A stretch of 64,000 nucleotides of DNA from Opeltia flavorubescens (lineage: Eukaryota > Ascomycota > Lecanoromycetes > Teloschistales > Teloschistaceae), in contig KE546976.1 of the NCBI GenBank assembly GCA_000442125.1, forward strand, positions 1,240,001 through 1,304,000, written 5' to 3'. Made by a program: the position numbers and the translations under genes. Of the stretch, positions 20,660 to 30,792 are shown in pieces. The stretch's first letter is position 1, and each line of letters starts with the position of its first letter. The notes under the pieces are model-generated. The model saw only the letters and a list, made by a program, of their open reading frames with translations, ran no database searches and was not told the origin of the DNA.

Positions 20660-21742
20660 AGACACAGTTATTCGATCGAGTCCACGTCTCGCTACCCGCC
20701 ACGCAGTAAGCACTCATTTTCTCGGCGCGTACGGCGAATGATGTCCACAAGTCAAAAGGTGGATCTCCAGAAACGATGTTGACAGCCAAATCCCACACAG
20801 GACCTCCAAATTCCCTGAGCGTGCTCCAAGTTTTTATTCACAGCCCACTGAAGGCTCGAATCACATGGCGATTACACAGGTGCCCCACGACAGTTCGCGC
20901 GTTAGAGGATCTTACAAACGTTGGATCTCAGATCGTTCTGGTTCTTCAGATTGACGGTCACTCCAGGCTATCTTCACTCTCCTGCCAGCACTTCAACCAC
21001 CCTACACGAAACCAGTAGCAGAGACGACGAAGTCTGGTGATCTCCGAGACTGGTTTGGCTACAGCTGGCGGACATCCGAGCATAGACATGGAAGCGTGGT
21101 CTAGAAATCATTCTTCTGCTGGAACAGCCATGCTGGTGGTTCAAAGTGGCAAGACGCTGGATTCTCGGACTGGTGCAGATCTCTCAGAGAGTGTTCGCCC
21201 GAGCGCATGTTCACCACCCCCGTTTCTCACTCTTACGTGTGCAAATCATGGCCGATGATATGCAGCAATGCTGCGTTGACTACAGTGTCTCCCTTTCCAA
21301 CTCTTAAGAAGCCAAGGAGTCATTACTCGAGGACCATATCGCCCTACCATCTCCACAATATCGAGAATCACGTGGGTGGCGACATACGATGGAAAAAGAT
21401 CCGACTATAGGCCTGACACTTCTGAGCAGGAAAATGGGAATACGGGCTTTCTTGAATGCCAATGCATCGACATCTCGGTATCGAGCAATCGATAATAGGC
21501 AGGGAAAGATTCAGAGGGTGGTAAGATCGTTCCACCTAGAAATTGGGATCACACATTCTGAAACCTTGGTAGCGGGCAAACTAGCGCGGCCATAGAAAAA
21601 GCGCTCAACAACAGTTTGGGAGATCCGTGAATTACGACCATCTTTGACGCTTGAAAAACAACCCCTCGCCCTCCATACCATTCTCCCAATCAACAAAGCA
21701 TTTATCCCCAGTCCTCCCCTCGTTTTTGAGTGCATACAAAGG
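20660..21742. other. Probable decayed sequence and KP4-like gene promoter
   Basis: No intact coding. Parts may be remnants of the helicase gene but I cannot match further motifs. The block 21580-21650 is similar to a block upstream of the next KP4-like gene (22545-22622). Confidence 0.4.
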
Positions 21743-22327
21743 ATGCGTCTTCCAATCGCCACCTTTCTTACCTTCCTCACCACCTTCCACCGTGCAACCG
21801 CCCTCGGTATAAACTGCCGCGGCTCCGGCTTCTGCGGCGTCAATGTAACCTGTAATTACTCCGGCTACTGCGACGGCATCATGCGCTACCTCCACGATGT
21901 CCTCCGGGACTCTCCAGGCAACAGCACAATATACAATAACGGGGAACACATCGCCTGTCTCAACCAAGTCAGTTCTCTCTCTGAAGATACCTAGCCCACT
22001 AAAGTTGATTACATATATTCTAATTGATGAATTATTTTAGTTTTGCGCATTTCTGCAACACTCTCCTAATGTGAAGAACAAGACTCAGATATTAGGGTAT
22101 CTAGAAGATTTGCTCGAATTCGGGTGTGATGTAAGTTATATCTAACTTCTTTTCTTATTTTCTCATTGTACTATATGTTGCCGGTATACCTCGAGAAATA
22201 CATTTTCAAGCGGCTAATCGAAAGTTATTGATAGAGGTGCGGATCTATCCCCACGGAGCCTGGCAATGATGTTTCCAAAGGCGAACTTACGGTGAATTAT
22301 GTGAAGGATTATGTGAAGGATATATAA
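21743..22327 (+). CDS. KP4-like secreted protein, copy 1 (135 aa, whole)
   Basis: Three exons: 21743-21967, 22041-22130 and 22235-22327. Residues 1-21 form a signal peptide (MRLPIATFLTFLTTFHRATA). The mature part opens LGINCRGSGFCG, then NGEHIAC, CAFLQHSP, YLEDLLEFGC and RCGSIPTEPGNDVSKGEL. This is the KP4 killer-toxin-like fold signature (GINCRGS..., NG(E/D)HIAC, final CGS-P...GND-S-GELTVNYV). Cysteines at 25, 31, 72, 77, 104 and 107 are shared with the two other copies; this copy has two extra ones (37, 43). KP4 of Ustilago viruses blocks calcium channels; fungal genomic homologues are secreted and some inhibit fungal or plant growth. A small DNA duplication repeats VKDYVKD at the end. It stands in tandem with copy 2. 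Confidence 0.88.
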
Positions 22328-22751
22328 CCGTTGGCCCATATCCAGCAATAAAGTGATGAAATATTTTCCGATTTCCAGATGGGGGTAGTTTCTTGAACAT
22401 TGATAATCTGCCGTTTACAGCGCTATATTTCTTATTAATGGTTTGAGCTTCACTTGCAGTTGAGAGTAGGATTACGATAATTTTCTGTTCAAGTGCAATT
22501 CTGAATAACGACAATAAACACTTATTTCGGGACTGGTCATCCATTGGTAGAGGGCACAATAGCGTGACCGTGGAAAGAGCGCTCAACGGCGTCCCGGGAT
22601 ACCCTATGGATCACGACCACCGTTAACGGTGGAATGACAAACCCTACACTGTTGGCAACATTCTCATTCCCTTTTGAATTCATAAAAACCAACTGGGCAT
22701 TCCCCCCTGAGACCGGGATCTCCTCCTGTTATCCAGCGTAAAATTCAAACA
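22328..22751. other. Spacer between tandem KP4-like genes
   Basis: Contains a block (about 22545-22622, with GCGCTCAAC and ATCACGACCA words) alignable with the sequence upstream of copy 1, so the duplicated unit included promoter DNA. No other gene. Confidence 0.55.
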
Positions 22752-23421
22752 ATGCATCTCACCACCTCTATCGTCGTTGCCTTTCTCGCCACTTTCCAAT
22801 GTGCAAACACCCTCGGTATCAATTGCCGCGGCTCCGGCTTCTGCGGCGTGGACAGAGCCACTATGCGCAATATTTATAGCCTCGTGCGGATCGATTATCC
22901 AAGCGATAGCACCTTGTTCACCAACGGACAACACATCTCCTGTTTCGATACCGTCAGTCTCTCTCTCTCTCGCGTAATCCTTCCTTGCTGCCAAAAAATT
23001 CGAATCCTTTGCCCGCTAAGAATTTGATGATGATAAATAGGATTGTGCCTTCCTCCAACACGCCCCTAATGCGAAGAACAAAACGCAGATTTTAGGATAC
23101 CTTCAGGATTTGATCGATCACGGGTGTGAGGTGAGTGAGTGTGCAATTTCTAAAATCCATTTTTCGTTATTTTTTTTTTGGTGTACCCATACTCTCGTCG
23201 TTGTTGGTGTATATTCCGTGAAGAAGAAGAAGAAATCATCTTTCAGAAAAACTTATTTATTTATATTAGTAATTTTGGAAATTTAATTTTTCTTTTTTTT
23301 TCAATAGATATGCGGATCCGTCCCTACGGAGGAGCCCGGCAATGATGTTTCCAAGGGGGAACTTACGGTTAATAACGTCGACCATCCACGGCCATTATTG
23401 GCCCATATGCAAGCAGCATGA
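22752..23421 (+). CDS. KP4-like secreted protein, copy 2 (134 aa, whole)
   Basis: Exons 22752-22952, 23041-23130 and 23308-23421 occupy the same positions and phases as in copy 1; intron lengths differ (88 and 177 bases). The signal peptide is MHLTTSIVVAFLATFQCANT. The mature part opens LGINCRGSGFCGVD and keeps six cysteines (25, 31, 64, 69, 96, 99), NGQHISC, CAFLQHAP and ICGSVPTEEPGNDVSKGEL. The C-terminus (VDHPRPLLAHMQAA) is longer than in copy 1 and unrelated in its last part. A tandem duplicate with diverged tail; the product is presumably exported and may act on other microbes or on a host. Confidence 0.88.
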
Positions 23422-24005
23422 GGGATAGAGAAAATAAATAATCTTAGAATTATATTTCATTCAATTGCTAGTCATCTTGACCTTTGGCGATTTGCTGTTT
23501 TACAGCGAGCGCTCTTTCTCGTTTCGGTAGTATTATAGCCTTTATAAGCACCGATGAGAGAGCATAATTTGATTACGATGATTCATTCAAACGTATTTCG
23601 AATGCACACATATTTTTTCCGGGATGGGATATCGAAAAGTTTTCTTAAATCTGTCTATTTTCTACATTTTCGTGACAAACGATTACACTTTATAAATGCC
23701 TTCAGAGAAGAGGGCTGGAAACTCCCCCCCCCTTGCGCACACTCTGCAAGAATCCTTCCGCTCTATACGCTCTATGACCTCAGCGCACATATCTGGTAGA
23801 TCAGATTTTGAAAGGCTTTTTGATTGGGGGCTTTGGGTTCTTTACAGATCAAGCCTTTGTCATCCTTACCTCACGGAATAGGTTATGCCTAGGAGTCAGA
23901 AGGCTGCAAAGACCACCACCGTTGTTGTCCTTTATGGATTTCTTCTTCTCTTACGGCATATTCGAGGTAAAACGTTGGTTTTGCTATGCAGCGGAGCTAA
24001 GCTGG
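23422..24005. other. Intergenic, AT-richer, nothing recognised
   Basis: 3' flanks of KP4-like copy 2 and of the FAD oxidase gene (convergent). Short frames only. Confidence 0.5.
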
Positions 24006-26027
24006 TCACACCACCCTACACAATCTTCCTCCTTCTCCGAGAACCCATTCATCAGCGCCGACGGCTGTGATGGCGTAGAAGATACTGTGTGGATCGTATT
24101 TTGATTTTATGGTGCGGAGACGATTGTAGTTGGGGCCGTAGAATGTGGCTTTCCATTCTGGGTCGAGGAAGTCGCCCTGAAATGGATGTTTTAGTTTTTT
24201 ATATTATCGAATTTGCACGATTGAGTCTGCCTGCGTGATCGGACATCTGCATTGCATTATGCGGACTTACTTCGTTGATGTAGCATCCACTTCCTGGCGT
24301 GATGGCTTTCAATTGATCGACGTATCCCGTCATTTTGTTCTGGATGGCGAGGAGCTCATCCGTGGAGGCCGTGGCGGGTGCATCGCTGCCTTTACGTCAG
24401 CCTCCGAGTTTTCCGTTGTCTTCTCAGCCCGTGAGTCTACTTGCTGTGGCTTTGACTAGGGATTGGGTAGGAGAAGACATACGCAGCAAGCACAACATCA
24501 TACAACGCTCTCCTCCAAGCCGGGTTCACCGAGTTATTAACGTCACCGGTGACACTCTGGTTAAGATTGACACCTATCGTGAAGTACGTCAAAGCTCCAT
24601 CAGTAACAACATTTCGCATTACTTCCCACAAGGTCTCCGAATCGTTTTCCACAACATCCCTCGGTATCAATCGTCCACCGTACAGCGAAGTCGCCACTGC
24701 GACGGGCGGCATCATCTTCTCAAACGCGGGTTTATACCCTCTGAAAAGTTCAAAGTACGGCGCTGTATAGTTGATATCGAGCTCGCCCAATGTCTGCAGC
24801 AACGATGCGAATAATCCCTTTAGCTCAGACAGGGACATTCCTGGTACAAGCATTATTGCACTGAAAGATTCGGGACTGCCGAAGCTCAAGGGCGTTGCGC
24901 CTCTATCTATGACAGCAGGAGCCCAGGAATGGAACTCACTCACACCCTGCCAGAAGGTATCGAGTGTGTTTCGGGCAAGAGTGAAGGAGATATTGGCGGC
25001 TACCACGGGCAGATCAGGATGCGCTTTCGCGGTCAGAGAGTAGACGACGCCGTAGGTACCACCACCGCCACCCGAGAGCGCCCAGTAGAGATCAGAATTC
25101 TCAGAGGGCGAGGCGGTGATGAAAGCGCCAGTGCCGGTAATGACTTCCCAGGAAAGGGCTTGGTCGGCTGCGAGGCCGTATTTGGAAGCTAATCTGAATC
25201 AAAGGTTTTGAGCATGACTAGTTACTGCTAATGGGAAGTAGTCTCACAAGGAATGACCGCCACCTTGGGTATAACCACCTGCTACACCAACAGTAGGGCA
25301 TTCACCCGTGGTGATGGAGAGACCGTTCTTGTCAGCAGCAGTATACGCTTCCATACCTTGAACTCCAGCCCCCATTTTGATGGCTTTACCCGCATATTGC
25401 GGGCTTTCATAATCAAGAAAGTGGATATCCTTGAGATGATGGGTCCAGATGGCGAGAGATCCAGCACCCACAGATTTGCCATTGTAGCTTCTCCACGTCA
25501 ATAAGGGAGCGAAATACGACTTCAACACTTACTCATGTCCGGTATTCCGTATCACAAGCCGGATATCATGCTTTGCCGCGAAAGAAATACCCCATGCGAT
25601 ATCAGAAGGTCGCTTGACGTCGATGGCGTAATAATTGTAATTCCCTAAAGCGCAGGGACTAGATCGAGGGGTGAAAGCGTCGCAGCTTTTGTTTGAGAAA
25701 TAAGGGGCCATGATGGATGAGGACGTCTCAAAACTAGAGAATTGAGTGCAGAATGTGATGGGATGGAAAGTGTACTCACTGCTCACTAGGCTCGGTCCAA
25801 TTACCCTGGATGGTTTCACACAAGGCGGCATCATACGTCGGATCGTGACATGGTGAGGCTAGTGGGATGGTGGCTATCAATTGACCGTTTACAGAGTTGT
25901 TGAGGCTTGCCCAGTCCCTCTGTGACGGCCAACAAACGTCCCCCGGAAAACAACGGCATTTCGAAGCGGCAGAGACGCATGATGCTAGTAGGAGCAGACA
26001 GGTAAACATTCCTTCACTTTTACTCAT
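24006..26027 (-). CDS. Secreted FAD-linked oxidase, berberine-bridge type
   Basis: Six minus-strand exons (25780-26027, 25533-25733, 25248-25487, 24483-25193, 24271-24385, 24006-24176) join in frame to 561 aa. A signal peptide (FTCLLLLASCVSA) precedes a short Cys-rich part. The FAD-binding PCMH domain shows IRNTGHDYNGKSVGAGSL, then GECPTVGVAGGYTQGGGHS. The His in TGHD and the Cys in GECP sit where bicovalent BBE enzymes attach FAD. The C-terminal BBE motif is clear: GCYINEGDFLDPEWK, FYGPNY and RTIKSKYDPHSIFYAI. Such enzymes oxidise sugars, alcohols or secondary-metabolite intermediates with O2. All introns have standard ends and CTGAC-type branch sites. No partner genes for a pathway are adjacent, so substrate is unknown. 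Confidence 0.92.
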
Positions 26028-26682
26028 GAAGACCAGTGTATGATCTGAATCGATCGGCCGAAATCATGGGAGGGACGTTGGAGTACGGCTTTTGACATAC
26101 TGGCCTTTCACCGCTAAATGCCGGTTGTTTGGCATTTGGCTCTGACCTGCGTAAGCAGAAGGATCTAGCTCTATGCACAGGCTGCAGGAGGACCTAATGA
26201 TGATTCGTCGGTTCAAATACCCCACACGCGACTACGGCAAGGCCGACAACTATCGCAATATCCGGTCGTCCGACCCGTATCACTTTCAACCTTGACTTCG
26301 TTCGTTGATTTCTGCCAGTCAATATTGTCAGTTTGATGATAGGGGAAAGCCCACGACATGTTAGGAGTTGTAATTGTACTCCCACCAAGGATTTTGATGA
26401 CTTTTTGGTCGAGCGGACTGGGAAACCGATTCAAAGAATAAAAGGAGATAACCTACAAAGTATAGAATTATATTTCCTAGTAGCCATCCATGTCCAATTG
26501 AAACTTGCACCTTTGAAATGAATGTCGTAAAGATACACGCTAGACAGCCGAATGTATTAAATCAGATATGTCCCATTCTTCAATTCCCGGATTTGCTCTC
26601 TCGATTTTTAACGATAAGACCACGTTCTAGACACCTCTACAAGTTTTTTGAGATGAAATCGGAACGATAGTAAGAAAGCGGT
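26028..26682. other. Intergenic, nothing recognised
   Basis: Promoter side of the FAD oxidase gene and 3' flank of the F-box-like gene; only short frames. Confidence 0.5.
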
Positions 26683-27756
26683 TTATTCTTCGGCTTCAAT
26701 ATTCAGAGTAGAGAAGAATGCAGCTTGCATCCAAAGGAAATGACGAGGAGAATAGACAGGATGAAGACAACCACTAGGATCATCTTCCGCGTCGATGTAA
26801 AGATCATGCTCTAAAATCTCCTTCCAGCTCAATTTTGTAAAGAGGCCGAAAAGTGATTCTCCTCTTTTGCTGATCTGAGCACCCTTTTGCACGTAATCAA
26901 CCGTCTTGCCTCTTCTTATTCTGACCTCAATTTGGCCTTCGACTTCCAGTCTCGGATTATTCTGGACCGCCTCGAATTCGGTCCCAAAAGGGATGCGGCG
27001 ACTTCCATTGTCAACAAGTCGAAATATCTTTACACTAGCACTAGCGCCATCCCGCTCTTTGATCAACGAATCCCATGCTAACGGCTGTGGTTTTCGCTCC
27101 ATAGTCTCGACTGACTCGGTGCCTATTGACGCCGGGTCACCAGCCATACCGCATGACTTCAAGAACCAATCATGATCAAGAACGTATATAACTTCTTGGA
27201 AACCTTCACTTTGGATGAAAGATTCTACAGAGGAGTAGGTAGCATCATGAGCCAGACTATCATCTTGCGCCCATGGCGAGTTGAAGGGATCTTCTATCCG
27301 GAGCGTAGAAAGCTGGAGACCCGGGAAGAGCGGAAGAATATCCGTGAACATATAAGTTGTGTGGCCAATTTCGCCTGCAGAATCAGAATTCACCGGAGAA
27401 TCTGAAATCACTCCAGAATCTGGATTTATCGGCAAGGGATAACCGCGGACGGAGATATGGTGGAGTTTGCAGAGGGTGAGGTGGTTAATACTAATCAGAA
27501 AGTCGACAAGATGTTTGGTACCTCTGAATTTGAATACGGCATTTTCCCAAAAGGAGGCTAGAGCTTCTTTGTAGCATTGGCGGGATGAGAGAAGGAGGGG
27601 GGGAATGGTGAAGTGGGGGTAGGTAAGGTCGAAATCCCAGAAGTATATGCGATATATGGATCGGCGGATTTCGAGAGGAAGTTCGAGGAAACAATGAAAT
27701 CGCTAAGTTATATCAATACGAAGCTCAGGGATGTTGGGTGATTTGATCCTCACCAT
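26683..27756 (-). CDS. F-box-like protein, 340 aa
   Basis: One long exon, 26683-27702, starts with RFHCFLELPLEIRRSIYRIYFWDFD. The LPLEIR-x-IY pattern is the usual opening of fungal F-box-like and related DUF3669/2EXR-type proteins. Ahead of it a 51-base intron (27703-27753, donor GTGAGG, acceptor ACTTAG) follows an ATG at 27754-27756, so exon 1 would supply the start codon alone. The remainder has SSRQCYKEALASFWENAVF and a tail typical of this group (LYIDAEDDPSGCLHPVYSPR). Such proteins are thought to recruit targets to SCF ubiquitin ligases, but partners are unknown. The start-codon-only exon is inferred from splice sites; a start further upstream cannot be excluded. Confidence 0.65.
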
Positions 27757-29211
27757 GGTGTCAATAGGGAGGCTGTTATGAGACCACGGAGGATTCACTG
27801 AGCTTGTTTTTTTCCATCACTTGGCTTCACCCTAGTAATGCAGGCTTCTGGGAAAGATGACCTCATATACAACGAAATCCTGTGCAGATGACTTTATAGG
27901 ACTTCCAACACTAAAATCGAAGAAAAAATCGAGGCTATACCAGCTTCCAGCGAAGGGTGATTGTTCATTAGAAATGCGTGTATATAACGAGCAATCGCCC
28001 ACTGGCTTGAGACTACAAATAGCGACTCACAGAGTGATATCCACGACAGCGTTCACGTGTCGATACCTACAATTCGGATGTTTGTCTGGAGGGCGATCAC
28101 CGGAAAGACTGATGAAACCCGATTATGAAATAGTCAGTCAGTGTTGCCAAGCCCGAAACTAGAATACGGTCGCGTATCAATTTCTTAGTCTAACCAGGCT
28201 GATACCACTTATTTGGCAAGTTTGGGTAACCCTCGACATGGTTGAATCACGGTCACGTGACTTGAAGGGTTCAGCCCTAGCCATTTCAACGCAAGAGTAA
28301 TTCCCCTTGTTCCCTCATAGCCTTGTCACCACTGATGCAGACACCACTGATGATGAGCTCGCCTGCATCATCAAGTTTACTCCAAGTTCGTTAAGCTTCG
28401 GGACTGCTGTCAGACTGCTCATAGCCAGGTGGGGTTCCGAATGCACATTCCGGGGATATGCGGTTGTTATTGGGAGATAGAGGCGTGAGATGGAAAAGAG
28501 GGGGTCGATCGTGTATGGTAAGACGATGGAAATAGGATTTGGGGCTGAAATATATTTCTAGAAGTTCGATCGTTACCGCACATTGCTTCTGTTCTCCGAC
28601 GGAGTAGGCAAGGTGTTTTCCCTTCATCGTCCTAATGCCTGTTTTCTTGACGCCGCGAAATATTCAGCTGGAATATTGCCCATTTGTGCAGTTCGGAAGC
28701 GTCCAAGAATATCCTCCCAAGCCGGTATACATCAATATCAGGTTTCTGAAGCACTTATACACTATGTCTGTTTATCTTTTTCGCGCTCGTACTTTCATTT
28801 TATCCCGGTCGTCCTTTAAGTATTGCAATTCAGAATCATTGCCACTTGATTGAAAGGTCCACTGGTCCTTATTTACGTGACCGCTTTCTAACCTCCTTCC
28901 GCAATTGATGGTGCATCCAACTGTGAAGCAGGTGGTGTCTTCGATAATAGCAAAATCACAGACGAAGATGATTACATACTCTCTACCCCATCCATGTGAA
29001 CACGATATAAAGACCTACTATTAATAGAGTATAGCCGCATCACAGAGCGTTCAATTACGAGAGTGAAATGCATAAAGCTGTCTTTATATTGGAAGAAGAA
29101 ATTGCAGGAGTAGAACAAAGTGCGTGGTACATCATCGTCCACACACAAACCGTTTTTCAACCTTGCGCTCTTCATCTTCATGGATAAGACACACCCACTT
29201 CATTAAAAGCC
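27757..29211. other. 1.45 kb intergenic, no firm gene
   Basis: Lies between divergent genes. It contains a palindromic GTCACGTGAC (about 28252-28261) that could serve either promoter. A 78-codon minus-strand frame (28391-28627, ending GTPPGYEQSDSSPEA) looks slightly protein-like but has no other support. Confidence 0.45.
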
Positions 29212-30399
29212 ATGCTACCTCTGGTGACCATTCGGTCCGTCCTTGCCGTCTTGCTTCTCCTCTTTCCCTTACCAGATATTGTCTATACCGCTAAGGATGT
29301 TTCCTCTTCTAATCACCATCAAACCCTGTCCGCACATGTGATCCATGAACGTACTGCTCAAGCCTACTCGTCATCTATTGCCGATAAACACGCCCACACC
29401 GTCACCACCATAACCCACACCCATCGTCGTCATCGTCTCGAGCGCCGCATCCAAGCCGACGACTTCAACACATACGTGTGCAAGGGCGATGTGCTCTTGG
29501 GCATGATCCTCCACGGCGAACCACTAAAACACCACTGGGGTCCGGGAGATCTTCAGAACGGATGGACCAAGCGAGGGTATCAGGGGGACGTGATGGAGTA
29601 TCGAACTCCGGAAGATCTAGCACCGATTCTAGAGGAACTAGGGATCCCACATGGTGATTTCGATATTCATCTTCAACAATGGTATCAAGATCGTCCATTC
29701 ACGGACTCGAGTGGTTACGCGAACACCGTATGTCATAGTTCACCCCATGGGCGTTAATGGAGATGCTCGTCATAGTCTCATGTCGCAGTGCAAAGAAAGT
29801 CACGATTTTGTTATCAGGGCCTTTTCCGCGCTGCTGAAGAATTGTGCTGACCATAATGACTCCAGCCTGCGACCGGAGGACACTACCACAACGATTTCAT
29901 CCCGAACGGAAACGCCATACTCGCCGAATCGAACTACTCCCCGCGCTTCCAAGCCGGCCCAAACGCAGAAGTCCCTCCCTTGTGGCGCTGGTCGGATATA
30001 GTATGGCTTCTGTGGATAGGCGAAAAGGGGGAGGAGAAGGCCAAAGAACTCAGATACATCTTCCGCTGCAACATCAATACCAATTCCACCAGACAGGTTA
30101 TGGAGTACATGGTAGGGGCTTCGAAGGATCGTCTCAATCTTCCGTGGCCGGGGCGTGGCTTCGATATGAGTACTAGGGAAGGCAAGGCGCTGCTTGCCAC
30201 TCCCCATGGCGTTGGACTTGCGTACTTGATCGCCGACCATAGTGACATCTTGGGAAGGAAGATACCGTACGCCCATGTATTCACGTTGGATCTCTCGGAA
30301 AGTGGCTCCGATTCTGAAAGCGAGGTCGAACCCGAGCCTGATTTCTATTATATCCTGTGGGAACTACGGGACACCATTTCTGGGAATCTATCATCGTGA
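29212..30399 (+). CDS. Secreted orphan protein, 356 aa, with microexon
   Basis: Exons 29212-29727, 29789-29809 (21 bases, seven codons) and 29866-30399 join in phase 0. A signal peptide (SVLAVLLLLFPLPDIVYTA) is followed by a His/Thr-rich region and a basic LERR that likely marks a processing site. The mature part has LLGMILHGEPLKHHWGPGD, then PNGNAILAESNYSPRF, LWRWSDIVWLLWIGEK and an acidic Ser/Glu run near the end (SGSDSESEVEPEPD). Three or so cysteines are present. No family recognised. The second donor (GTTATC) is weak, and a model retaining part of that intron is possible; the flanking frames fit well only when it is removed. Confidence 0.65.
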
Positions 30400-30792
30400 C
30401 ATCGAGGGGTAATTCCCATTCTCCGACTTTTGAGGTTCGAGTAGTCAGTTGATCACCTTAGCTGAGTTGTACAGAATAGGTAATCTTGATATCATCAAGT
30501 GCAGAATCCCTGAGTGAGTAGATGTAGTAGTTGATGATAGCTTTGATGCTCTGCAGCTCTTCTTGCGGGACGAAATAATCTTGCACTTCTGAAATTGTCT
30601 CTTTATGCTGTTGAAAGCTATCTATGGTGGAACCCTTTGCGAAATTATCAGTCCCAGAGAAGAACCTGTCTAGAAAAGAGCTTGCTGACGATGAATCTAG
30701 TCAAGGTCCTCGGAATGAAGCACCGAAGATCCGTACCACGAGGATCAAGAGGGCTCGTGGGTTCAAGGAAATTAATCGAGGAGTCTAGCGAT
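30400..30792. other. Intergenic between convergent genes
   Basis: Shared 3' flank of the 29212 gene and the HET gene; nothing recognised. A plus-strand frame overlapping the HET gene end (30595-31035) is a shadow. Confidence 0.5.

Noticed and set aside
28391-28627. 78-codon minus-strand frame ending GTPPGYEQSDSSPEA
   Set aside because: Some protein-like wording but short, without signal peptide, domain or partner exons.
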